DNA of 64,000 nucleotides from JACKII01 sp963807085 (GTDB taxonomy: Bacteria; Pseudomonadota; Alphaproteobacteria; Bin95): assembly GCA_963807085.1 (NCBI GenBank), contig CAWEBB010000024.1, positions 1 to 64,000 of the forward strand, read 5' to 3'. Position 1 is the stretch's first letter. Each line of letters opens with the position of its first letter. The notes below the pieces were generated by a model that had not been told where the DNA came from, did not search any database, and saw only the letters and a list, made by a program, of their open reading frames with translations. Below are positions 8,599-17,055 of this stretch, piece by piece. Both the position numbers and the translations under genes were made by a program.

Positions 8599-10035
8599 TC
8601 ACCCCGTGGCGGTCTTCCGCGAGAGATTGCGGATCGAAGTCGAGACCGCGATCGCGCCTTCCCCTTTGTATGCCTCGTGGTTGGCGTCGATCTCGTCCAG
8701 CTTGTAGACATAATTGATCATCATACCCGCTGCCTGGCGCATGCCGCGGCTGGAGGTATCGGCGAGCCAGTTCAGCCGCTCCATCCGCGCGCCATTCGAC
8801 AGGTGGAAATGCGCCACGGGATCCATGGCGCGGGTACTGCCGCGTTTGGCGGTATAAAGATAGGTCGCCGCCAGGCGCGTGAGGGCAGGCTTCAGGGCGG
8901 CTTCGAGCGCGGGATCTTTGGCCCAGTCGCCATTGGCCATCAACCCCTTCAGCAGGTCCTCGATCGTGGAGGCGCCATCGAGCGCCTCTTCCAGCGCCTT
9001 GCGCTCGTCCGCCAGCAGAATGGCCTCGCCCAGTTCTTCCCGCTCCCGCTCGAACCATCGGGCAAATCCCGGAACGGGCGAGAGAGTCGCGAATGTCTTC
9101 AGGTTTTTATATTGGCTCGACAGGTCGGACGCGACCTGTTTGATCAGAAAGTCGCCAAAGCCGATGCCGCCGAGCCCACGCTGCGCGTTCGAGATAGAAT
9201 AGAAGATCGCGGTGTCGGCATTCTCGGGCGGCAGTTGCTCTTGGCTCTCGTCCAGCAGGTGCTGCACATTGTCTGCGATACCGTTGACCAGAGCCACCTC
9301 GACGAAGATCAAGGGTTCCTGCGGCATGCGCGGATGGAAGAAGGCAAAGCAGCTTCGGTCGGAATCCAGCCGGTTTTTCAGGTCCGTCCAATCCCGGATT
9401 TCGTGCACGGCCTCATAAGCGATCAGCTTTTCCAACAGCGCCGCCGGTGCCTCCCAGGTAATCTGACGGAGTTCCAGAAAGCCGACATCGAACCAGCTTG
9501 CCAGCAGGCGGCGCAGGTCTTCCTGCAGGTCGGCGAGCTGGGCGTCATCCTTGGCCCAACCCAGCAGCTCGGCGCGCAGGTCCACCAAAAACTTCACCCC
9601 ACCTTGTAGCCCGTTGAATTGACGCAACAGCCGGGTGCGCGGCGGCGTCAGGCTATCGCGCAGCAGCGCCTCGGCATTGTTCCGCTCCTTGGGCGTCTTA
9701 GCCGCCGACACCTTTGCAATGGCGGCATCGACAGCCGTGTGGTCGGTGTCGAAGCGGGTGGCCAGCAGCGAGAGGAACCGCCGGCGGCCCTCCGGGTTTA
9801 GGCCCATATAGGCCCGACCCAGATTGGCCGCGCGCGCCCTGGCAGTGACCTCGCCGCCGCGGCCGCTCAGGCAGTCGCGCATCTGGGTCAGCAGGCGTTC
9901 ACGGTCGGATTCCGGAAGGTCGGGTCTCAGGTCAAGGACGGGCAGGCCCCGGCGCGTCGCGATTTCGCGCAAGGCGCGGCGCACTTGATCAAAGGTTCGG
10001 TCGAAAAAATTCGGTTGAACGGCGATATCGTTCAT
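8599..10035 (-). CDS. Malonyl-CoA decarboxylase
   Basis: 478 codons from ATG 10035 (MNDIAVQPNFFDRTFDQVRR). A longer frame to 10149 has no protein-like text. The MCD family converts malonyl-CoA to acetyl-CoA and CO2. The helical N-terminal oligomerisation domain (about 1-160) is followed by the GNAT-like catalytic domain with FHPRMPQEPLIFVEVALV, FYSISNAQRGLGGIGFGDFL and DPVAHFHLSNGARMERLNWL, including the conserved His. It lies 240 bases downstream of a PrpE-type acyl-CoA synthetase on the same strand, which suggests joint use in short-chain acyl metabolism. Cytoplasmic. Confidence 0.93.
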   Translation of the reverse strand: MNDIAVQPNFFDRTFDQVRRALREIATRRGLPVLDLRPDLPESDRERLLTQMRDCLSGRGGEVTARARAANLGRAYMGLNPEGRRRFLSLLATRFDTDHTAVDAAIAKVSAAKTPKERNNAEALLRDSLTPPRTRLLRQFNGLQGGVKFLVDLRAELLGWAKDDAQLADLQEDLRRLLASWFDVGFLELRQITWEAPAALLEKLIAYEAVHEIRDWTDLKNRLDSDRSCFAFFHPRMPQEPLIFVEVALVNGIADNVQHLLDESQEQLPPENADTAIFYSISNAQRGLGGIGFGDFLIKQVASDLSSQYKNLKTFATLSPVPGFARWFEREREELGEAILLADERKALEEALDGASTIEDLLKGLMANGDWAKDPALEAALKPALTRLAATYLYTAKRGSTRAMDPVAHFHLSNGARMERLNWLADTSSRGMRQAAGMMINYVYKLDEIDANHEAYKGEGAIAVSTSIRNLSRKTATG

Positions 10036-10275
10036 TTCGGGACTCTCAATCCTGAAGGCGGCCGCATCAATGGCACGGACCGTAGAATTGCGAGACGATG
10101 CCTGCAATCCATTTCCCAGATCAACTGATAGGATGCCTCGCCCACGCATCTCACTGGGTTATGAGACAATGTACCGCGAAGCTGCCTGCGGTCAGGCCTT
10201 CCGGCGAACGGGCGGGTTTGTGCCGCTCACGCGCCACCGCCAGCGTGCTATATAAATGCCGCCAGCACCGGGGCG

Positions 10276-12177
10276 TCAGGATTTTTTCGCGTAGCCGACA
10301 GCTTTAAGCGCCTCTTCGATCTCCGCCAGAATGTCCGGATCCTCGATCGTCGCCGGCATGTTCCAAATATCGGCATCCGCGATCTTCTGCATGGTGCCCC
10401 GCAGCACCTTGCCGGAACGGGTCTTCGGCAGGCGGTCAACCACAGCTACGTCCTTGAACGCCGCGACCGGCCCGATCTGCCGCCGCACCATCTGTACAAC
10501 GTCATGCTTGATCTGGTCGTGCGGCCGGTCCGCGCCGGTCTGCAGCACCAGGAAGCCGACCGGAATCTGGCCCTTCAGCGGATCGGCAACGCCGATGACC
10601 GCGCATTCCGCGACGTCCTCGTGCGCCGACAGCACTTCCTCGATAGCGCCGGTCGAAAGCCGATGGCCGGCTACGTTGATGATATCGTCGGTCCGCGCCA
10701 TCACGAAGACATAGCCGTCCTTGTCGATATAGCCGGCGTCCGCAGTCTCGTAGTAGCCGGGGAAGTTAGCGAAATAGGCGTCTTGGTAACGATCGTCGGC
10801 GTTCCAGAGCGTCGGAAAGCTGGAGGGCGGCATCGGCAGTTTCGCCACCAGCGCGCCGATCTCACCGGGCGGCAGTTCCTGGCCGCCTTCGCCCAGCACA
10901 TGCAGATCCCAGCCGGGCGCGGGCTTGGTCGGCGAGCCATATTTGACCGGGAGCAACTCGATGCCCGTGCAGTTGGCCGCGATCGACCACCCGGTCTCGG
11001 TCTGCCACCAGTGGTCGATTACCGGCACTTGCAGTTGTTGCTCCGCCCATTTGATCGTGTCGGGGTCGGAGCGCTCGCCCGCCAGGAACAGGGTCCGGAA
11101 GTTCGAGAGATCGTAGCTCTTCAGCAGCTTCCCGTCGGGGTCGGCGCCCCTTATGGCGCGGAAGGCGGTGGGTGCCGTGAACAGCGCCTTCACGTCATGT
11201 TGTTGGATCACGCGCCAATATACACCGGCATCCGGTGTGCCGACCGGCTTGCCCTCGAACATGATGGAGGTGTTGCCGGCAAAAAGCGGCGCATAGACGA
11301 TATAGGAATGGCCGACCACCCAGCCGATATCGCTCGCTGACCAATAGGTGTCGCCGGGATCGACATTATAGATGTTTTTCATCGACCATTGCAGGGCCAC
11401 GATGTGCCCGCCGGTGTCGCGTACGACGCCCTTAGGCAGGCCGGTGGTGCCGCTTGTATAGAGGATATATTGCGGATCGGTCGCCTTCACCGGCACGCAG
11501 TCCACCGGGCTCGCGGCGGCCATGGCATCGTCCCAATCCAGGTCGCGCCCCGGCGTCAGTTCCGCCCTGCATTGCGGCCGCTGCACAATGACGCAATGGG
11601 CAGGCTTGTGCTTGGCGAGTTCGATGGCGCCGTCCAGCAGCGGCTTGTATTCGACAGTACGCGTCGGCTCGATACCGCAGGAGGCGCTGACCACGACCTT
11701 GGCCCCGCAGGCGTCGATGCGCACGGCCAGCTCCTTGGCCGCGAAGCCGCCGAATACCACGGAGTGGATCGCACCGATGCGGGCGCAGGCGTACATGGCA
11801 ATCGCCGCTTCCGGCACCATCGGCATATAGATGATGACCCGGTCACCATAGTCGACGCCGAGCTCGCGCAGCACGCCCGCAAATTTTGCGGCCGTATCCT
11901 GCATTTCGCGAAAGGTATAGGAGCGGATTGTATTGGTGACAGGGCTGTCATAAATCAGCGCCGCCTGATCGCCTCGGCCTGCGTCCACATGCCGGTCGAG
12001 CCCGTTGAAGCAGGCATTGGTCTCACCGCCGGTGAACCAGCGGGGGCGCTGTGGGTTGCGGTCGTCAAGCACGAATTCCGGCTTCTTGAACCAGTGCACG
12101 GCCTCGGCGGCCTCTCGCCAGAACCCATTGGGGTCAGCGAGCGAGCGGGCATACACTTCAGCGTAGCGGCCGGTCAT
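10276..12177 (-). CDS. prpE: Propionyl-CoA synthetase-type acyl-CoA ligase
   Basis: 633 codons from ATG 12177 (MTGRYAEVYARSLADP). The ATG at 12186 touches the GGAGG, so the downstream ATG with a 9-base gap is preferred. An ACS-type AMP-forming ligase activates a short-chain acid with ATP and CoA. It has the ACAS N-terminal domain (VHWFKKPEFVLDD), P-loop YTSGTTGLPKGVVRD, WWQTETGWSI, the hinge region MARTDDIINVAGHR, and the catalytic Lys in KTRSGKVLRG. Length and N-terminus fit PrpE rather than Acs (about 650). The substrate may be propionate, 3-hydroxypropionate or a similar acid. Followed by malonyl-CoA decarboxylase. Confidence 0.9.
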   Translation of the reverse strand: MTGRYAEVYARSLADPNGFWREAAEAVHWFKKPEFVLDDRNPQRPRWFTGGETNACFNGLDRHVDAGRGDQAALIYDSPVTNTIRSYTFREMQDTAAKFAGVLRELGVDYGDRVIIYMPMVPEAAIAMYACARIGAIHSVVFGGFAAKELAVRIDACGAKVVVSASCGIEPTRTVEYKPLLDGAIELAKHKPAHCVIVQRPQCRAELTPGRDLDWDDAMAAASPVDCVPVKATDPQYILYTSGTTGLPKGVVRDTGGHIVALQWSMKNIYNVDPGDTYWSASDIGWVVGHSYIVYAPLFAGNTSIMFEGKPVGTPDAGVYWRVIQQHDVKALFTAPTAFRAIRGADPDGKLLKSYDLSNFRTLFLAGERSDPDTIKWAEQQLQVPVIDHWWQTETGWSIAANCTGIELLPVKYGSPTKPAPGWDLHVLGEGGQELPPGEIGALVAKLPMPPSSFPTLWNADDRYQDAYFANFPGYYETADAGYIDKDGYVFVMARTDDIINVAGHRLSTGAIEEVLSAHEDVAECAVIGVADPLKGQIPVGFLVLQTGADRPHDQIKHDVVQMVRRQIGPVAAFKDVAVVDRLPKTRSGKVLRGTMQKIADADIWNMPATIEDPDILAEIEEALKAVGYAKKS

Positions 12178-12186
12178 TACAATCAT

Positions 12187-12191
12187 CCTCC
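12187..12191 (-). promoter_or_regulatory. Shine-Dalgarno of prpE (decides start)
   Basis: GGAGG on the minus strand. It directly abuts the first ATG (12186) and lies 9 bases from the second ATG (12177), so translation should begin at the second. Confidence 0.7.
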
Positions 12192-12618
12192 GAGAACACT
12201 TGGTCTGTTATCGCATTGTTTAATAGCGTGAGCGGGCCTTAACAAGCCGAGTATCGCAGCGCATCAGTCCAGCGTTTCGTGCGAAAATGGCGGGCTTCTT
12301 TCGCGTTTTGGGACAACTTTTCCGCGCCATTGGCGGAATCCAGGATGCCGTCGCTGATACGGACAGATCATGCGGAGCCCTTTCTTTCTTCCCACTCACT
12401 GTGTTCCCCGGACGGATTGCTAGCGAGATCCGGTGCCGATAATTTTTCGGTGCCGCACCTTGCCCCGATGGGCGGCCTTCTGGACGTTGCTGCACACCAA
12501 TCGGCGTGACAGGCTGGTGCGGTCCTGCTAGTCAGCTTGGCTAAGCTTCCGCGCTTGTCCGGAGGGTTGGCTGCGGCGGTTTCTTCGACATTCGGACGCA
12601 GAAAGAGGACGCAAGAAA
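12192..12618. other. Divergent intergenic region
   Basis: About 430 bases between the divergent prpE and SDR genes. Short open frames on the minus strand (about 90 codons) have no protein-like character. The region probably holds two opposed promoters, but I could not identify a convincing -35/-10 pair or an operator. A ribosome site AAAGAGG lies just before the SDR start. Confidence 0.4.
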
Positions 12619-13536
12619 ATGGGTTTGATGGACGGCAAGGTTGCCTTGGTAACCGGTGGGGGCCGCGGCATTGGCCGGGCCATCGCGCTCGATATGGCGA
12701 AAGCGGGCGCGAAAGTCGTGGTGAACGACCTGGGCGGTTCGCTCACGGGCGAGGACAGCGGCGACACCAGCCCCGCCCAGCAGGTTGTGAAGGAGATCGA
12801 GGCCATGGGCGGCGAGGCCGTGGCCAACGGCAACAGTGTCAGCGAGTGGGACGGCGCGCAACAGATGGTGCAGGATGCCATCGACACATTCGGCACGATC
12901 GACGCCGTGGTGAACGTTGCCGGAATCCTGCGCGACGGTATGTTCCATAAGATGAGCGAGGCCGAATGGGATGCGGTGATTGCGGTGCATCTGAAGGGCT
13001 GCTTCAACGTCGCCCGCGCCGCCGCCGTGCCGATGCGCGAGCAGGAATCGGGTGCGATGGTGCATTTCACCTCGACCAGCGGCTTGGTCGGGCAGATTGG
13101 CCAGGCGAATTATGCCGCTGCCAAGATGGGCATTGTCGGCATGAGCCGCGTTATCGCCATGGAAGGGGCGATCAAGAATGTGCGCTCCAATTGCGTTGCG
13201 CCCTTTGCCTGGACCCGGATGATCGAGAGCATTCCAATCAAGTCGGACGAGCAGGCCGCGGCCTTTGAGAAGTTCCGCGACAATGCCCGACCGGAGCACG
13301 TGGCGCCGGTCTGCACCTATCTTTGCAGCGAAGCGGCGGCCAAGATTTCCGGCAACGTCTTCGGCGTGCGCGGCGGCGAGATCTACCTGTTCAGCCAGCC
13401 GCGACCGGTAAAGACCATCCATCACGACGGCGGCTGGGATCATGACTCTCTGGCAGCGATGGCCGAGCCGGCATTGCGCAGCGAGCTTTATGACCTGGAG
13501 AGCACCGGCGAGTATTTCAGCTGGGATCCGATCTGA
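12619..13536 (+). CDS. SDR family oxidoreductase (3-hydroxyacyl-CoA dehydrogenase-like)
   Basis: 305 residues. Classical NAD(P)-dependent SDR: cofactor motif GGGRGIGRAIA (13-23), NVAGILRD in place of NNAG, catalytic Ser in FTSTSGLVG and the YxxxK pair in NYAAAKMG. The acidic spacer after VVVNDLGGSLTGE and the long C-terminal tail (HHDGGWDHDSLAAM, LYDLESTGEYFSWDPI) match the subgroup related to the (3R)-hydroxyacyl-CoA dehydrogenase domain of peroxisomal multifunctional proteins. A role in acyl-CoA beta-oxidation is inferred. Ribosome site AAAGAGG. Confidence 0.85.
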   Translation: MGLMDGKVALVTGGGRGIGRAIALDMAKAGAKVVVNDLGGSLTGEDSGDTSPAQQVVKEIEAMGGEAVANGNSVSEWDGAQQMVQDAIDTFGTIDAVVNVAGILRDGMFHKMSEAEWDAVIAVHLKGCFNVARAAAVPMREQESGAMVHFTSTSGLVGQIGQANYAAAKMGIVGMSRVIAMEGAIKNVRSNCVAPFAWTRMIESIPIKSDEQAAAFEKFRDNARPEHVAPVCTYLCSEAAAKISGNVFGVRGGEIYLFSQPRPVKTIHHDGGWDHDSLAAMAEPALRSELYDLESTGEYFSWDPI

Positions 13537-13568
13537 CATCCGCATCCCGCGTGACGCGCAGCCGCAAT

Positions 13569-13610
13569 CCGGGACCTCCTCCCGTGCCTGGCTTTTTGAG
13601 GAGGCCCCGG
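13569..13610. repeat. Long hairpin after the SDR gene (REP-like)
   Basis: CCGGGACCTCCTC (13569-13581) pairs with GAGGAGGCCCCGG (13598-13610) over 13 bp with one non-Watson-Crick pair. It lies 33 bases after the SDR stop. The following CCCCGGATCAAGTCAGGGG is another short inverted repeat of a type common in alphaproteobacterial intergenic repeats. It may act as a terminator, but no T-run follows. Confidence 0.5.
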
Positions 13611-13675
13611 ATCAAGTCAGGGGAAGCGCGTTGATTTCGGACTTGGTTTAAGACGGGCGGGGAGGACATCTCGGG

Positions 13676-15805
13676 ATGCAAGCCGACCCCACCCCAATTC
13701 ATACCGACATCGTCCTGCTCGGTGGCGGGCATGCGCATGTCGCGGTTCTGCGGATGTTCGGCATGAAGCCGGAGCCGGGCGTGCGGCTGACAGTGGTAGC
13801 GCGAGAGACGTTCACGCCCTATTCGGGTATGATCCCCGGCTTTATTGCAGGCCACTACGCACATGCCGATTGCCATATCGACCTGGGGCCGCTCTGCCGG
13901 ATGGCAAAAGCGCGCCTGATCCATGCGCCTGCCGACGGCATCGACCCCGTGGCGCAATCCGTCTCCATGCCGGGACGACCCCCGCTGCGTTACGATTTCC
14001 TTTCCATCGACATCGGCTCTTCCACTGCCATCAACTCCATTCCCGGCGCGGCGGAGCACGGCATGCCGGTCAAGCCGCTCGATCGCTTCCTGGAGCGGCT
14101 GGCGGCCAGACAGAAAAGTTTGGCCGAAGGCGCGCCGGTCATCGTCGCCGGCGGTGGCGCGGGCGGCGTGGAATTGGCGCTGGCCGTCGCCCATCGTCTG
14201 CGGGGTAAGCGGCCGGAACTCGCTCTCATCACCGATACAGCCAAAATCCTGCCGACATATCCACCGCGTGTGCAGGCCGCCATGCAGCGGGTGCTGACGG
14301 CCAACAATATTGAAGTCCTTACCGGTGCCGCGCTTGCCGAAGTGAGGCCGGAGAGCGTGCGCCTCGTCGACGGCACGGCAAGGGAAAGCGCGCTGACGGT
14401 GCTCGCCACCGGCGCCCGGCCTGCCGCATGGCTGGCCGAGACCGCGCTGGCGCTGGACGAACGCGGCTTCGTCGCCGTGAGCGAGACCTTGGCAAGCACT
14501 TCTCATCCGAACGTATTCGCGGCCGGCGATATCGCGGCCTTCACGGCGCGGCCGTTGCCGAAAGCCGGCGTTTACGCCGTGCGGGCCGGCCCGGTGCTGG
14601 CGGGCAATCTGCGGCTCGCGGCGCGCGGCCGGCGCCTGAAGCCCTTCAAGCCGCAAAACCGCTTTCTCTCGCTGCTCTCCTGCGGGGAGAAAAGCGCCAT
14701 CGCCTCCTATGGGCCGCTGGCGCTCTCCGGCCGCTGGGTCTGGCGATGGAAGGATTGGATCGATAGGCGCTGGATGCGCCGCTATCAGGACTTGCCCGAC
14801 ATGGCGGCGGATGACCCGGAGGCGGCGGCGATGCGCTGCGCCGGCTGCGGGGCAAAGATCGCGGGCGACGTTCTTTCCCACGTGCTGGACCGGCTTGACC
14901 TGGGCACCGCCCGGGGTGTCCTGCTGGGGGTCGGTGACGACGCGGCGGTGATTGAGCCGCCCAAGGGACAGGTTCTGGTGCAATCGGCGGATCAGTTTCG
15001 CGCCTTCATCGGCGATCCGTATCTGTTCGGCCGGATCACGGCGCTGCACGCGCTTTCCGATCTATACGCGATGGGCGCAGAGCCGCACAGCGCGCTCGCC
15101 CATGCGACCCTGCCCTTCGCAGCGCCGGAAAGCGTGTCGGACGATCTTTATCAACTGCTGGCGGGTGCGTGCCTGGAGTTACGGGCGGCCGGTGCGGCCC
15201 TCGTCGGCGGCCACTCCAGCGAGGGGCCGGAGATGGCATTCGGCCTTTCCGTCAACGGCTTTGCGCGTCCGGCCGAGCTTTGGCGTAAGGCGGGCGCTAG
15301 GGCCGGCGATGCCCTGGTTTTGACCAAGCCGCTCGGCACCGGTATGCTGCTGGCCGCCGACATGCGCGGCAAGGCTCGCAGCGCGTGGATCGGCGCGGCC
15401 CTGGACAGCATGCTGGCCAGCAATGCCGCCGCCGTCGGTGTGTTGCGGGCCTATGGGGCGACCGCGGCGACCGACGTAACCGGGTTCGGCTTGCTCGGCC
15501 ACCTGCGGGAGATGCTGACCGCGTCGGGCGTCGGTGCCAAAATCGACATGGCGGCGCTGCCCGTGTTGCCCGGTGCGGCCGAGACGCTTGCAAACGGTAT
15601 CGAAAGCACGCTGGCGCCGGCCAATCGAGCCTTCCTGCCTGATGCGCCCATAGTGCTCTCGGACCCGCAAACGTCGGGCGGGCTGCTTGCGGCGCTACCG
15701 GAAGATCGCGCGGCGGAATGCGTGCAGGCGTTGCGCGCTGCCGGCTACGCCGCCGCGGCCGTTATCGGCGTCTGCACTGTCGGGCGCAGCGTCGATTGGC
15801 GCTAG
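13676..15805 (+). CDS. selD: Selenide, water dikinase fused to an FAD/NAD(P) oxidoreductase
   Basis: 709 residues. Residues 1-375 form a pyridine-nucleotide oxidoreductase of the NADH-dehydrogenase-like type: LLGGGHAHVAVLRMFG at the N-terminus, second nucleotide site AGGGAGGVELALAVA (158-172), and FAAGDIAAF near 281-289. Residues 385-709 are SelD, which makes selenophosphate from selenide and ATP: CAGCGAKIAGDVL with Cys391 and Lys394 at the catalytic positions, GVGDDAAV, VGGHSSEGPEMAFG, DVTGFGLLGHLREM and SDPQTSGGLL. The fusion is known in bacteria; the first domain may supply reduced selenium. Ribosome site GGGGAGGAC. No selA, selB, tRNA-Sec or selenouridine synthase gene lies in this window. 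Confidence 0.95.
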   Translation: MQADPTPIHTDIVLLGGGHAHVAVLRMFGMKPEPGVRLTVVARETFTPYSGMIPGFIAGHYAHADCHIDLGPLCRMAKARLIHAPADGIDPVAQSVSMPGRPPLRYDFLSIDIGSSTAINSIPGAAEHGMPVKPLDRFLERLAARQKSLAEGAPVIVAGGGAGGVELALAVAHRLRGKRPELALITDTAKILPTYPPRVQAAMQRVLTANNIEVLTGAALAEVRPESVRLVDGTARESALTVLATGARPAAWLAETALALDERGFVAVSETLASTSHPNVFAAGDIAAFTARPLPKAGVYAVRAGPVLAGNLRLAARGRRLKPFKPQNRFLSLLSCGEKSAIASYGPLALSGRWVWRWKDWIDRRWMRRYQDLPDMAADDPEAAAMRCAGCGAKIAGDVLSHVLDRLDLGTARGVLLGVGDDAAVIEPPKGQVLVQSADQFRAFIGDPYLFGRITALHALSDLYAMGAEPHSALAHATLPFAAPESVSDDLYQLLAGACLELRAAGAALVGGHSSEGPEMAFGLSVNGFARPAELWRKAGARAGDALVLTKPLGTGMLLAADMRGKARSAWIGAALDSMLASNAAAVGVLRAYGATAATDVTGFGLLGHLREMLTASGVGAKIDMAALPVLPGAAETLANGIESTLAPANRAFLPDAPIVLSDPQTSGGLLAALPEDRAAECVQALRAAGYAAAAVIGVCTVGRSVDWR

Positions 15806-15814
15806 TGGTTCGAT

Positions 15815-15841
15815 GCCAACAGATGCTACCCATCCGTTGGC
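15815..15841 (+). terminator. Hairpin after selD
   Basis: GCCAACAGATG and CATCCGTTGGC pair in 10 of 11 positions around a 5-base loop. It begins 10 bases after the selD stop. No T-run follows, so it may be a Rho-assisted terminator or an RNA end stabiliser. Confidence 0.4.
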
Positions 15842-16041
15842 GGAATCAAGCCACCAGATTCTTGAGTTAGTGATCTGATCCCGCACGGCGATGTTGTCGG
15901 CTGAGGGTGGCTTTCAGCGAGCCGGGCGGATCGGTCGCCATTGCCCACGGTTGCGGTGACTAACGGAACACCCAATGTCTGATCGGCCCATGAACTGGTT
16001 TTGCTTGCGACCGCTATTGAAAAGGGGCTAAGGAGCCGCTT

Positions 16042-16371
16042 ATGCCAAAGGTTACATTTGTCAGCCCCGCCGGCGAGCGCACCACATTGGAACCGCCCGC
16101 GGGCCTTTCCTTGCTGGAGATCGCGCGGAAGTACAATATCGACATCGAAGGTGCGTGCGAAGGTTCGCTCGCATGCTCGACCTGTCACGTCATCGTCGAG
16201 CAGGAGTGGTTCGATGCGTTGGATGAGGCGAGCGAGGACGAGGAAGACATGCTCGACCTCGCTTTTGGCCTGACCGAGACCTCGCGCCTCGGCTGTCAGA
16301 TCATCGTGACGGACGAGTTGGATGGCATCACCGTCAAGCTTCCGGCCGAAACCCGAAATATGATGGATTGA
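16042..16371 (+). CDS. 2Fe-2S ferredoxin, adrenodoxin type
   Basis: 109 residues. An electron carrier of the ISC/adrenodoxin class with cluster ligands Cys39, Cys45 and Cys48 in CEGSLACSTCHV and Cys85 in RLGCQIIV. The acidic helix DEASEDEEDMLDLA is the usual partner-binding surface. The extra His in CHV is typical of FdxB/Isc ferredoxins. It starts a short same-strand run with tenA and mnmA (15-base gap to tenA). Other isc genes are not in the window, so its partner is not known from context. Confidence 0.95.
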   Translation: MPKVTFVSPAGERTTLEPPAGLSLLEIARKYNIDIEGACEGSLACSTCHVIVEQEWFDALDEASEDEEDMLDLAFGLTETSRLGCQIIVTDELDGITVKLPAETRNMMD

Positions 16372-16386
16372 GGAGAAACTGTACTC

Positions 16387-17055
16387 GTGCTGTACGCCGC
16401 CGATAGCCTGTTTGCTCGCCTGCGTGCTGCCTGCAAGCCGGAATGGGATGCTTATGTTCACCATCCTTTTGTGCGGCAGTTGGGCAATGGCACCCTGCCG
16501 GAGGCCAGCTTCAGGCGCTATCTGGTGCAGGACTATCTGTTCTTGGTCCATTTCGCTCGCGCCTATGCTCTGGCGGCATACAAGTCCCGGACCCTTGCCG
16601 ATATCCGCGAGGCTTCCAAGGGGCTTTCAGTCATAGCCGACAACGAGATGAGCCTGCATGTGGAATTCTGCGCTGGCTGGGGCATCAGCGAAGAAGAGAT
16701 TGTGGCAGAGCCCGAAGCCCAGGAAACCATGGCCTATACACGCTACGTGCTGGAAGCCGGCATGGCAGGCGATGTGCTAGACTTGTGGGTGGCGTTGTCG
16801 CCCTGTGTTGTCGGTTATGGCGAAATCGGTTCTATGCTGGCCGGTGAGGGGACGCTGGAAGGCAACCCCTACCGCCCCTGGATCGAAATGTACTCCAGTG
16901 AGAATTACCAGTCCGCGGCCCGCCGTAAGGTGGCACACATGGACCGGCTGATGAAGGCCCGCGCTGGAGCAGGCCGCTTCGATTCGCTGGCGGAGACGTT
17001 TAAAGAAGCCACCCGCCTTGAAGCCGCGTTCTGGGACATGGGCCTGAAAGGGTGA
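16387..17055 (+). CDS. tenA: TenA family thiaminase II / aminopyrimidine aminohydrolase
   Basis: 222 codons from GTG 16387, with GAGGAG upstream. An all-helical TenA protein that hydrolyses the aminopyrimidine of degraded thiamin for salvage. The active-site Cys is in LSPCVVGYGEIG (Cys140) and the conserved acidic C-terminal helix is EATRLEAAFWDMG. FRRYLVQDYLFLVHFARAYA is diagnostic. The stop overlaps the mnmA start as GTGA. No TPP-riboswitch-like leader was seen, and no other thiamin genes are adjacent. Confidence 0.9.
   Translation: MLYAADSLFARLRAACKPEWDAYVHHPFVRQLGNGTLPEASFRRYLVQDYLFLVHFARAYALAAYKSRTLADIREASKGLSVIADNEMSLHVEFCAGWGISEEEIVAEPEAQETMAYTRYVLEAGMAGDVLDLWVALSPCVVGYGEIGSMLAGEGTLEGNPYRPWIEMYSSENYQSAARRKVAHMDRLMKARAGAGRFDSLAETFKEATRLEAAFWDMGLKG

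Noticed and set aside
12220..12495. Minus-strand open frame of 91 codons between prpE and the SDR gene
   Set aside because: Low-complexity Arg/Pro/Ser text without family resemblance, no ribosome site, sits in a divergent promoter region.
15842..16041. Small RNA or IS end between selD and the ferredoxin gene
   Set aside because: The 200 bases look repeat-like in places, but I found no terminal repeat, structure or family match strong enough to report.
16372..16386. TPP riboswitch ahead of tenA
   Set aside because: The gap is only 15 bases and no THI-box-like sequence is present upstream of the ferredoxin gene either.
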